The notes beneath the pieces were generated by a model that was not told where the DNA came from, made no database searches, and was given only the letters and a program-made list of their open reading frames with translations. A stretch of 15,594 nt of DNA from Candidatus Zixiibacteriota bacterium (GTDB lineage: Bacteria > Zixibacteria > MSB-5A5 > GN15 > FEB-12): positions 1 through 15,594 of the forward strand of contig QNAD01000008.1 in NCBI GenBank assembly GCA_003641345.1, given 5' to 3'. The position numbers and the translations under genes were made by a program. Below, piece by piece: positions 7,467 through 15,057 of this stretch (positions are counted from its first letter, which is position 1; every line of letters begins with the position of its first letter).

Positions 7467-8966
7467 ATGGAAAATTTACAAACTACAAATACTTTTGATG
7501 TTAAAGATATATTTCAGATAATTTTACGTAACAAGTGGATTCTAATAATTCCGATTATTTTATCAACAATTGTAGCTTATGGCGGATCATATTTCTTAAC
7601 GCCTAATTATCAATCTTCGATAATTATCTGGATAGACAAACCTTCTTCTGCCTCGCGAGAACTAACAAATATTATCGGGTCTGATCGATATACTAGAGAA
7701 AGTAGTTCTGATCGCCAACGAAAACTTCAAGCATTGAGAAATGAAATTACATCCCAAGCATATCTTGTCCAATTGATTAAAGACATGAAATTAGATGATG
7801 ACAATGATTTAACTTTAGAAGCAACAAAATTAAGAGAACAAAAACCGAGATTCACGGTAGATCAGATTAAAATTGATATTTTATTGAAAAAACTTCGCAA
7901 ACAAATTACTGTTAATTATGTAGGTAAAGATCAAATTGAATTAACTATTGAATCATCTGATCCAGTTAAGGCAAAAGACATGGCTAACAATCTTGCACTA
8001 ATTATGGAATCAGAAAAAACAAAATATGAACATGAAAAGATATTGGATAATCAAACTTTTGCAGATATCCAATTAATAAAAAAAGAGAGATATTATCAAA
8101 AGGCGCTTGATTCTCTTGCTCAGGCTCGAATAAAAGTAACAACGATTAAACTTCCCGATGAAATATCATCTGATGAAAACAAAAGAGATATTTTGATGGA
8201 TATTAGTGATACTGAAAATGATATAGACAAGTATGTCAATCAAATTGGAAGAATTGCTAATCAATTGAAACTTTTAGGCCTTGAGGAATATCGTATAAAA
8301 TATAATAAAAAAATGACTCAGTTAAGAACCGATATCGATGGTCAGATTTTAGATTATGTAAATATGATGGAAAAGTATCCATGGACTAATCAGAATGTTA
8401 TCAATAAGAATATAAAATTAATTGATAATATACGCCAATTAGAATCAACTGTTTCTGCTTTAGTTAAGGAACAATTTTCTTCAAATACAGAGAATGAACA
8501 AAATATTTTAAAAAATTATTTTATCGCACGTGAATACGAAGACATTCTTAGGTCAAGAAAGACTTACCTACAGGACTCATATGATAATTTAACCAGTAAG
8601 ATAGATAAACTGCCTCGTTTGGAAGCGGAAATTGCAGACTTGGAGGGACGAGTCGAAGAAGCAAGAAGATTTCGTGATGCTTTTAGATCAGAAGAAACTA
8701 CTGTGGGAATTCTTTTCGAACAAGCCAAAGAGAGAACTAAATATAAAGTTATTGAACCGGCAAAGGTTCCTTTTGAGCCATTTTGGCCTGATAAAAATAA
8801 AATTGGTATTCTTGGGTTTATTATGGGGCTTGTAATCGGTGGATCTTCGGTGTTATTAAAAGAAATACTTGATTCTACATTTAAAAAAACAGAAGATGTA
8901 GAAGCATCTCTGGGGTTACCGGTAATTGCTGTAATCCCTAAAATTGATAAAATGAAATTTAGGTAA
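7467..8966 (+). CDS. Wzz/GumC-type polysaccharide chain-length determinant
   Basis: This is an inner-membrane polysaccharide co-polymerase controlling chain length and coupling to export. An N-terminal cytoplasmic stretch leads to a first membrane segment (about 23-44). A long periplasmic region, mostly helical and rich in charged coiled-coil sequence (about 60-425), follows. A proline motif PAKVPFEPFWPDK (431-443) sits just before the second membrane segment (about 445-465), as is typical of the Wzz superfamily. The chain ends at 499 after LGLPVIAVIPKIDK, the short cytoplasmic tail that precedes the kinase in Wzc-type proteins. The kinase domain is absent and is instead encoded separately two genes downstream. 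The length fits the GumC/EpsC class without kinase. It lies 20 bases after the export gene; the next gene starts 6 bases after its stop. Confidence 0.92.
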   Translation: MENLQTTNTFDVKDIFQIILRNKWILIIPIILSTIVAYGGSYFLTPNYQSSIIIWIDKPSSASRELTNIIGSDRYTRESSSDRQRKLQALRNEITSQAYLVQLIKDMKLDDDNDLTLEATKLREQKPRFTVDQIKIDILLKKLRKQITVNYVGKDQIELTIESSDPVKAKDMANNLALIMESEKTKYEHEKILDNQTFADIQLIKKERYYQKALDSLAQARIKVTTIKLPDEISSDENKRDILMDISDTENDIDKYVNQIGRIANQLKLLGLEEYRIKYNKKMTQLRTDIDGQILDYVNMMEKYPWTNQNVINKNIKLIDNIRQLESTVSALVKEQFSSNTENEQNILKNYFIAREYEDILRSRKTYLQDSYDNLTSKIDKLPRLEAEIADLEGRVEEARRFRDAFRSEETTVGILFEQAKERTKYKVIEPAKVPFEPFWPDKNKIGILGFIMGLVIGGSSVLLKEILDSTFKKTEDVEASLGLPVIAVIPKIDKMKFR

Positions 8967-8972
8967 AGAGAT

Positions 8973-10097
8973 ATGGAAACTTATTTATTAAGTAGTAAAT
9001 TGAATGAAATTGAAAGAGAGTTTGTCATCAAAACAACGAATGATGCCAAACTGAATGCTGTTAAATCAATAGTTTATGTTAATGGCCAAATGACTGATGA
9101 AACTAAAGCTCCTCATCCGATTGAATATACACCGGAAGAAATATTAGCACTTGTGAAAAATAAGCACGAGGAAAAGAAGCAGGAATTGGAAATTATGCTA
9201 CAATCTTTTAAATATGTAGCCGAATCTGGAATTATTGAAGATATCTATAATTTAGGAACTGCTTTCTTTTATAAACAGTATTATCGTGAAGCCAGAGAAC
9301 TATTTCATATGTCTTTGTCATTGAAAAATGACCATCATCAATCGTATAATTATCTTGGTATGACAGAGATAGAACTTGGAAATTATGTGGAAGCTTTGGA
9401 GTTTTGTGAAAATGCTGTCGAATTAAGACCAAAATTTGCTGATTACAGATATAATTTAGGTCATGCGTATTTGAATACGAATTCATATAAAAAAGCCGTT
9501 TCTGAATTTCAGGAAGCATTGAAAATAAATTTATATTATGCTGATGCGTATTTGAGTCTTTCGTTAGCATATTTAAAAAATGCAATTGAACGAAATGAAA
9601 CAGAGTTATTCAAAGATGTATTGTCTAATACGATTGATTATATAAATAAAGCTGCAATAATTGATCCATTTTATAGTAATGAAATTCATGCCGAGGGATT
9701 AGGTGCTTTACGGAATATGGATATTGAAGTGGCTTACACGCTTTTCCAGAGGCTTTTGAATTTAAAAAAAGTAAAACGGAACGATGAGTTGTCCAGTTAT
9801 TACATGAAATATGTTTATTCGCATAATGGTGCCAATGAGTATGCTTTGAATAAAAGAATCAATTATCTAAATGGTGAGATTGAAAATAACCCATCTTATG
9901 CTGACCTTTATGTTGAACAAGGGGCTAATTATCTGAGACTATCTAAAATTTCTTGGAAAAGAAGCATGGAGCATCTTAAAAGAGCCCTGGATGTTAATCC
10001 CAATATGGAAAATGTTATTAAATTATTAAATGAAATTGAAAATGAATATGAGAATATTCATAAAATATCAGCAGACACAGATACTGGGAATAAATAA
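8973..10097 (+). CDS. TPR protein of the polysaccharide operon, N-terminal domain unrecognised
   Basis: This is a 374-residue protein with no signal peptide or membrane segment, so it is probably cytoplasmic. Residues 1-55 contain a compact, apparently beta-rich part (AVKSIVYVNGQMTDETKAP) followed by a charged helix (55-80). I do not recognise this part as a named domain. At least three TPR units follow at about 88-120, 122-154 and 156-188 (NLGTAFFYKQYYREA, YLGMTEIELGNYVEA, NLGHAYLNTNSYKKA). More degenerate repeats lie at 189-345, the last ending RALDVNPNMENV. It sits between the chain-length gene and its likely tyrosine kinase, and its stop codon abuts the kinase start, so the two are translationally coupled. 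Inference: a scaffold linking chain-length protein, kinase or synthesis enzymes. TPR proteins such as PrsT occur in exosortase-linked polysaccharide loci, but I cannot show orthology. Confidence 0.85.
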   Translation: METYLLSSKLNEIEREFVIKTTNDAKLNAVKSIVYVNGQMTDETKAPHPIEYTPEEILALVKNKHEEKKQELEIMLQSFKYVAESGIIEDIYNLGTAFFYKQYYREARELFHMSLSLKNDHHQSYNYLGMTEIELGNYVEALEFCENAVELRPKFADYRYNLGHAYLNTNSYKKAVSEFQEALKINLYYADAYLSLSLAYLKNAIERNETELFKDVLSNTIDYINKAAIIDPFYSNEIHAEGLGALRNMDIEVAYTLFQRLLNLKKVKRNDELSSYYMKYVYSHNGANEYALNKRINYLNGEIENNPSYADLYVEQGANYLRLSKISWKRSMEHLKRALDVNPNMENVIKLLNEIENEYENIHKISADTDTGNK

Positions 10098-10901
10098 ATG
10101 GCTAAAAAAACTCTTTCTATAGATCAATTTTATTCTCCTGATGCTCCTTTTGCCAATGAATTTAGAAGGTTGTTAGTTAAAATAAAGAAAGAAGGGGCTA
10201 ATCAGGAAGTTAAGTCGATTCTGTTTACATCGGCGATGCTTTCTGAGGGCAAATCTACAATTTGTTCGCTATTAGGATTAACATCCGCAAGGCAAAACGG
10301 TTTAAAAACTCTGATAGTGGATTCCGATCTCAGACGTCCATCAATTCATAAGTTTTTCCATTTGGAACGTACTAAAGGATTGACTGATATTCTTGTTGAT
10401 GGTTTTGACACTGGCGAAGCGATAAAAAAAACAAAAGTAGAAAAACTTGATGTTATCACATCCGGCACGAACTATGAGCATCCGGCGGAAATATTCGATG
10501 CTGAGAGTATTGGTTATATGCTTGATGAATTAAAATTTTATTATGATCTGATATTAGTTGATTCTGCACCATTGATGCCAGTTTCTGATCCTTTGTTGCT
10601 TTCAGATAAGACTGATAAAGTTATACTGGTGGTAAAAGCTGGTTCGACTGATCGTGAAGTTGTCAAACAGGCAAAGGGCATATTAAACAATTCAAATGAT
10701 AAGATTTTAGGCGTTATTTTGAATAATCTCAACAATAGTTTACCTTACTATTATGATTATCAATATTACGGTTACGATTATTCTCCCTCAAAGGGTACAG
10801 CTGATAGTCAGGTAAAATTAAATCCTGATAAAATTAATAAGAGAAAAAATAGAAAATTCAATAAAAAGCCAGATTCGAATCAAACTAAAAATATTTCTTA
10901 A
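10098..10901 (+). CDS. CpsD/CapB-type bacterial tyrosine kinase
   Basis: This is a cytoplasmic BY-kinase that autophosphorylates on a C-terminal tyrosine cluster and cycles the chain-length complex. The P-loop FTSAMLSEGKST (43-54, K52) is the Walker A motif. LIVDSDLRRP (72-81) is the Walker A' motif with D75 and D77, and LILVDSAPL (151-159) is Walker B with D155. The EFRRLLVKI stretch (21-29) matches the oligomerisation helix. Eight tyrosines occur within residues 217-228 (YYYDYQYYGYDY), the expected phosphorylation tail. They are followed by a Lys/Asn-rich end (about 235-267). At 267 residues it is the length of a free-standing kinase, as in the CpsC/CpsD pair, not a Wzc fusion. The start abuts the upstream stop; the deacetylase gene begins 2 bases after its stop. 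No tyrosine phosphatase is present in the window. Confidence 0.93.
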   Translation: MAKKTLSIDQFYSPDAPFANEFRRLLVKIKKEGANQEVKSILFTSAMLSEGKSTICSLLGLTSARQNGLKTLIVDSDLRRPSIHKFFHLERTKGLTDILVDGFDTGEAIKKTKVEKLDVITSGTNYEHPAEIFDAESIGYMLDELKFYYDLILVDSAPLMPVSDPLLLSDKTDKVILVVKAGSTDREVVKQAKGILNNSNDKILGVILNNLNNSLPYYYDYQYYGYDYSPSKGTADSQVKLNPDKINKRKNRKFNKKPDSNQTKNIS

Positions 10902-10903
10902 TT

Positions 10904-11770
10904 ATGAGTTCTATAAAAAATCTTCTGACTGTTGATTGTGAGGAATGGTTTGTAACGGAAACATTAATAAATCATTTTAGTCGGGATGAATGGGATAAGC
11001 TTAATTCTACTGTAACCAAAAATAGTCACAAACTTTTGGATATATTTTATCGACATAAAGTAAAAGCAACCTGGTTTGTTTTGGGGTGGGTTGCAGATCA
11101 TCATAGTGATTTAATTCAGGAAATAATGAACGAAGGACATGAAATAGCTTGCCACAGTTATTACCATCGCAGAATCAGTACTTTAACAAGAGAAGAATTT
11201 GAAAAAGATACTCAAATGGCTATTGATGCCTTGATTAAGGCTGTAGGCGTAAGACCTTATGGCTACCGAGCTCCAAGTTGGTCAATCAATCCTTCTGTTC
11301 CGTGGGCATTTGAAGTTCTTGCAAAGTTAGGGTTTAGTTATGACAGTTCAATTTTCCCTATTAAACATGATATTTATGGTATGCCCAAAGGTCCAAGAAC
11401 TACTTTTAAGATGAAAATAGATAATGACAATACTCTATTCGAAATACCTGCATCTACTTATCGTTTTATGGGTAAAAACTATCCTATTGCTGGAGGAGGT
11501 TATTTAAGACATTCTCCATATTGGTTTACTAAAATGATGATCAAAAAATCAAACAAAAAAGGACAACCGGTTGTAGCTTATATTCACCCATGGGAACTCG
11601 ATTCTGATCCGCCCAAAATTTCGGGATTATCAAAAATACAAAATATGAGGATGTACGGCTCAGTTAACATATTAGCCAGAAAATTTGATAAATTATTGGG
11701 AGATTTTGAATTTACTACAATGAACGAATATATTCAGCAATTCAGAAAACGTACAATTGGTTTTTACTAA
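10904..11770 (+). CDS. Polysaccharide deacetylase, NodB/DUF3473 type
   Basis: It is expected to remove N-acetyl groups from a polysaccharide or its precursor. Motifs of the NodB carbohydrate esterase 4 fold are in order: TVDCEEWF (9-16) with D11, HSYYH (84-88) with two metal-binding histidines, RAPSWSI (122-128), and the C-terminal AYIHPWELD (225-233) with H228. The C-terminal third (GGGYLRHSPYW, HPWELD, then a helical end) is the DUF3473-type extension of deacetylases in exosortase/PEP-CTERM polysaccharide loci. The length of 288 is normal for that subfamily. No signal peptide is visible, so it may act in the cytoplasm or be held by partners. It is the last gene of the operon; 105 bases separate it from the next. 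No PEP-CTERM protein or exosortase is in the window, so the link to that system is by family only. Confidence 0.92.
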   Translation: MSSIKNLLTVDCEEWFVTETLINHFSRDEWDKLNSTVTKNSHKLLDIFYRHKVKATWFVLGWVADHHSDLIQEIMNEGHEIACHSYYHRRISTLTREEFEKDTQMAIDALIKAVGVRPYGYRAPSWSINPSVPWAFEVLAKLGFSYDSSIFPIKHDIYGMPKGPRTTFKMKIDNDNTLFEIPASTYRFMGKNYPIAGGGYLRHSPYWFTKMMIKKSNKKGQPVVAYIHPWELDSDPPKISGLSKIQNMRMYGSVNILARKFDKLLGDFEFTTMNEYIQQFRKRTIGFY

Positions 11771-11875
11771 TAATTCAAAAAAAATATAATATTTTGTAAT
11801 TAGTTGTTGACTATAACTGTATAAAAATAAACCTTATATAGGTGAGTTATACTGTTTTAAGTTAAAGGAGAAGAT
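11771..11875 (+). promoter_or_regulatory. Intergenic leader before the LapA/LapB-like operon
   Basis: These 105 bases must hold the end of the polysaccharide operon and probably the next promoter. A 15-base A/T palindrome lies at 11781-11795, too GC-poor for a convincing terminator. TTGACT (11807-11812) resembles a -35, but the nearest good -10 candidates (TATAAA at 11820, TATATA at 11835) are badly spaced. A 7-base inverted repeat, TATAACT (11812-11818) and AGTTATA (11845-11851), could be an operator. A strong ribosome binding site AAGGAG (11865-11870) ends the region. Confidence 0.35.
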
Positions 11876-12553
11876 ATGAGAAAATTATTAATTATTTTAT
11901 TAGCTTTGATCTTAGTCGTTCCATTAACATTTGCTCGAAGACCGAGGTCAAAATCGGGCGAAGTTGAAAAAATGGTTTTTACTGACAAAAAATATGATTT
12001 TCAAATCACCCTTCTTGAAGATTGGAAGTACAGCATCAAAAAAAATGATGATGATTTCCGCATTGTTTTAACCAAGAAAAACTATGAAATTCCTCCTGAT
12101 TACCTTGATGCACCTGATTATGCGATGGTTCCTCGTATTGTTTTATGGGTTGGCGAGGACAATATGTCGCCATTTCAATTTATTGATTCGCTTATAAGTG
12201 ATTCCTACGATTCTGATAATAAGGGAGAAATTAAAAAAGAATTTGAAATCCTTAATGACAATATTTCAGAACAGGGGAATGTTCGAAATGAATTGTCAAC
12301 TCGTAAGAAAAAAGCGATGGAAATTAATGATAAAAAGGCTTTCTTATGGACAGGGCAAATGATTTATCGCAAAGATATTGCTGAATCAGCATCGTCAGTC
12401 GGTGGAAAAAGAGTTAATGGAAAATATGGTGGCGCAATAGTAGTTTTGAAAGATAAGAAGCAGGTTTTTGCCTTCCATTTAATTTGTGAATGGAATTACT
12501 TTGAAACAAATTTAGCTGAATTGATGAAAGTAGTTTCTTCTTTTAAATTGTAA
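11876..12553 (+). CDS. Exported protein of unknown function
   Basis: I do not recognise a named family with confidence. The protein has 225 residues, with a clear signal peptide (1-20, cleavage after LTFA, no lipobox), so it is secreted to the periplasm or beyond. The mature part starts RRPRSKS and is highly charged. The pattern from residue 35 (VFTDKKYDFQITLLEDWKYS) through to a C-terminal hydrophobic strand and helix ending KVVSSFKL resembles the PsbP/DcrB/Mog1-like fold of small exported proteins, but this is only an impression from strand order and the conserved-looking Trp. One cysteine (204) is present in the mature protein. The strong AAGGAG site five bases before the ATG suggests good expression. 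The next gene begins 30 bases downstream with its own strong ribosome binding site. Confidence 0.8.
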   Translation: MRKLLIILLALILVVPLTFARRPRSKSGEVEKMVFTDKKYDFQITLLEDWKYSIKKNDDDFRIVLTKKNYEIPPDYLDAPDYAMVPRIVLWVGEDNMSPFQFIDSLISDSYDSDNKGEIKKEFEILNDNISEQGNVRNELSTRKKKAMEINDKKAFLWTGQMIYRKDIAESASSVGGKRVNGKYGGAIVVLKDKKQVFAFHLICEWNYFETNLAELMKVVSSFKL

Positions 12554-12583
12554 GGAAGACCATTAGGGAGTTTTGGAGGACTT

Positions 12584-12952
12584 ATGTGGATAATTAGGTC
12601 TGTGTTGATTGCTCTTATTGTGATTTGTGTGATTGCTTTTGCATTTTATAATATTGGACAAGGGAATGTGGTCGATGTAAATCTTATTTTTTGGCCGCCA
12701 TTTTTGGAAGTTCCTATGGTAACGGTTGTATTTTGGGCGTTTGCGGCGGGAGTGTTAGTCTCTTTATTCCTTTTTATTTCAGTATATATAAAATTATCAG
12801 TGCAACTTCGAACAGCAATTAAAAAAGTAAAGGCTTTAGAAGGCGAGGTTGCTGTTTTGAGAAATCGACCTATTGAAGAATCAGTAGATTTGCTGAAAGG
12901 TGCAGATAATCGGGAAGAAGATTTGGATTCACCATTTGGAAAGAGTGAATAG
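12584..12952 (+). CDS. LapA-domain (DUF1049) inner-membrane protein
   Basis: This small inner-membrane protein has 122 residues. Two membrane segments (about 3-23 and 46-70) are separated by a short loop with NVVDVNLIFWPPFLEVPMV, the typical LapA spacing and NxxxVxxxF-type pattern. A coiled-coil helix follows (about 70-95: LRTAIKKVKALEGEVAVLRN), then an acidic tail. In E. coli LapA is encoded with LapB and takes part in lipopolysaccharide assembly. Here too the next gene is a LapB-like TPR protein, starting 2 bases after the stop, which supports the assignment. The ribosome binding site GGAGG (12575-12579) is strong and close to the ATG. Confidence 0.85.
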   Translation: MWIIRSVLIALIVICVIAFAFYNIGQGNVVDVNLIFWPPFLEVPMVTVVFWAFAAGVLVSLFLFISVYIKLSVQLRTAIKKVKALEGEVAVLRNRPIEESVDLLKGADNREEDLDSPFGKSE

Positions 12953-12954
12953 AT

Positions 12955-14043
12955 ATGTTTGAGTATGTAATTATATTTTTAGTGTTATTTATATTTTCAA
13001 TCTTAGTTTATCTGCTCTATGAAAAATTTGTAAAAAAAGACAATAAACAAGACGCTGCTATTTATGTTGAAGCTTTAAAAGATTTGCTTGATGGACACCA
13101 TGAATCTGCATTTGCGAAACTTAGGCAGGTAGTGGCGGATGATTCTTCCAATATTGATGCTTATCTAAGATTGGGAAAGATATTAAGGGATAATAATAAA
13201 TCGGATCGTGCCGTTCAGGTTCATAAGGATTTAACCCTTCGCAACGATTTATCTATTAAAGATAAAGTTAAAATTTTACAGGAATTGTGTCTTGATTATA
13301 TTGATTTAAATGATATGGACATGTCTTTAGCCGCTCTGAAAGAGATTATTTCCATAAAATCAGACCATCGTTGGGCACATATACAGCTTTTAAAGCTTCT
13401 TGAAAAAAATAAAAAATGGGAAGAAGCATACGACATAGCGGCTAAGCTTTTGAAGTTGGAAGCAAACAAATCTAAAAAACCACTTGCAAATTATAAGTTT
13501 CAATTAGGACAGGAATTTCATGATAAAAGAGAATTCCATAAGGCTCGAATTGTTTATAAAGAAGCTATTGGCTTAAATCCGAATTTTGTTCCGGCTTATT
13601 TAGCAGTAGGTGATTCTTATTATGAAGAAAAAAGATTTGAAGATGCTGTAAATTTCTGGAATAAACTTATCAAAAAGGTTCCTGAACAAAGCCATCAGGT
13701 TATTGAAAGGCTAAAAAAAACCTTGTTTGATTTGGGTCGTTTTGGGGATATTGTTGATATATGCCATAATATTTTAGAGAATTACCCGAAAAATTTTGAA
13801 GCAAAATTCACATTAGCTGAATTTTACGAAAAAAAAGGCGAACTTGAAACTTCAGAGAAAATTCTTGTGGAGTTAACAGAAGATTATCCGGATAATTTGA
13901 ATGTTACCTTTGAATTGATAAGGTTATATTTAGAGAAAAATGATACCCGTAAAATACGCGATCTATTAAAAATAATTGAACGCAAAAAAGAAAATCACTC
14001 AAATAAAATTGTTGTTGATACCAATCTTGTAAATGCTGATTAA
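12955..14043 (+). CDS. LapB/YciM-like membrane-anchored TPR protein lacking the rubredoxin domain
   Basis: The protein has 362 residues with an N-terminal membrane anchor (about 4-22) followed by KFVKKDNK, which places the rest in the cytoplasm. TPR-like helices run from about 33 to 345. Clear units are 33-65 (ALKDLLDGHHESAFAKLRQVV), 67-95, 140-170, 180-212 (FQLGQEFHDKREFHKARIVYK trimmed to its core), 214-245 and 280-312. E. coli LapB has the same anchor-plus-TPR plan, but ends in a rubredoxin-like zinc domain with two CxxC pairs needed for its control of LpxC turnover. Here only two cysteines exist (112 and 270), and the chain ends in a charged segment ending LVNAD. Adjacent to the LapA-like gene, it is best read as a LapB-like scaffold. 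Whether it regulates lipopolysaccharide synthesis is open. Its stop codon abuts the next start. Confidence 0.82.
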   Translation: MFEYVIIFLVLFIFSILVYLLYEKFVKKDNKQDAAIYVEALKDLLDGHHESAFAKLRQVVADDSSNIDAYLRLGKILRDNNKSDRAVQVHKDLTLRNDLSIKDKVKILQELCLDYIDLNDMDMSLAALKEIISIKSDHRWAHIQLLKLLEKNKKWEEAYDIAAKLLKLEANKSKKPLANYKFQLGQEFHDKREFHKARIVYKEAIGLNPNFVPAYLAVGDSYYEEKRFEDAVNFWNKLIKKVPEQSHQVIERLKKTLFDLGRFGDIVDICHNILENYPKNFEAKFTLAEFYEKKGELETSEKILVELTEDYPDNLNVTFELIRLYLEKNDTRKIRDLLKIIERKKENHSNKIVVDTNLVNAD

Positions 14044-15057
14044 ATGTTGTTCAGAAATGTTATTAAATATTATTGTCTTATATTAATTCTGTCGGTTTGC
14101 TTTGTTCAATCTACAGCGGCTGAAAATATTTATTCACTAATTAGTAAAGGCCACTTAAAAGAAGCCGCCGATTCTTTATCGAAAATTACTACTGCCGCTA
14201 ACCGAGATGGTAATTATCTGTTTTATCAGAGTATGCTTGAAGAAAATGCTGATGAATCTGCAAAAAAATTAGAAGCAGCTTTGAATTCATCTGTTTCCCG
14301 TCGTTTTTTGGAAATGATTTACTATCGGTTGGCTCAATATTATTTTATGAATGATAGAACTGATAAAGTAATGCGACTTGTTACAGATTATAGAACAAAG
14401 TGGGAAAATGGGAAATACTTAAGAGAGATGATTAGGTTTTTGATAATTTCAGAACAATTATTAAGCAATTATGAGACTGCCTTGAAATTGTCAGATAGAA
14501 ATCTCTTGTTATTTTCAAAAGGTGATGACGAACAACAGGGGATGGTGGATAAGGCAAGAGTCATGGCTAGTTTTAATAAGAAATTAGGGGCTGATATGCT
14601 GTTGAAAGATATTACACGTAGTAAATCAGGGCGATGTGTTCCACAAGCTTTTTATATGCGTTCTATATTTGCAATAAATAAAAGTAGAATTGATGATGCT
14701 GTTTTTTTCTATAATCTTCTTAAGGAGAGTTATCCTTCGGCAATCGGTAATGATGCCTTAATAAATAAAATGATGAACAGTTCTATCTCTGAAAAAGCTA
14801 ATTATGGGGCAGATGAAATAACTGGAACTTACTATTCCGTACAAGTTGGAGTATTTTCGAAAAAAGGAAATGCGAAAAAACAGAAAGATATTTTTGAAGC
14901 ATATAACAAAAAAGTTGAAATCAAGGATAAGAGAGTTTCAGACAAAAAATATCATGCCGTATATGTGGGAAGATTTAAAACATATGCTGAGGCTTCACTT
15001 TTCAAGAATCAGCTTGAAATAAACCATAATGACGTATATCAAGTTGTAGCTCGATGA
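14044..15057 (+). CDS. Exported SPOR-domain protein
   Basis: The protein has 337 residues. A signal peptide spans residues 1-26 (cleavage after STAA, before ENIYSL). A helical middle part (27-250) has a repeat-like pattern reminiscent of TPR or Sel1-type helices but without clear consensus units. The C-terminal SPOR domain (about 262-337) starts YYSVQVGVFSKKGNA and contains YHAVYVGRFKTYAEAS, the usual two halves of this fold. SPOR domains bind peptidoglycan glycan strands lacking stem peptides, often at division sites, so periplasmic cell-wall binding is expected. The partner of the helical region is unknown. The start abuts the upstream stop, and the end overlaps the mutS start by four bases (ATGA), so translation is probably coupled on both sides. 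Confidence 0.88.
   Translation: MLFRNVIKYYCLILILSVCFVQSTAAENIYSLISKGHLKEAADSLSKITTAANRDGNYLFYQSMLEENADESAKKLEAALNSSVSRRFLEMIYYRLAQYYFMNDRTDKVMRLVTDYRTKWENGKYLREMIRFLIISEQLLSNYETALKLSDRNLLLFSKGDDEQQGMVDKARVMASFNKKLGADMLLKDITRSKSGRCVPQAFYMRSIFAINKSRIDDAVFFYNLLKESYPSAIGNDALINKMMNSSISEKANYGADEITGTYYSVQVGVFSKKGNAKKQKDIFEAYNKKVEIKDKRVSDKKYHAVYVGRFKTYAEASLFKNQLEINHNDVYQVVAR

Noticed and set aside
8632..8835. Plus-strand alternative frame inside the chain-length gene
   Set aside because: It is nested in another frame of a strong gene, has no ribosome binding site, and its hydrophobic end reflects the membrane segment read out of frame.
9232..9585. Minus-strand open frame of 117 residues
   Set aside because: It lies wholly inside the clear TPR gene on the + strand, with no ribosome binding site or recognisable domain; it is a shadow frame.
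11781..11795. A/T palindrome AAAATATAATATTTT after the deacetylase gene
   Set aside because: It has no G or C pairs and almost no loop, so it would be a very weak hairpin; such sequences are expected in DNA this AT-rich.
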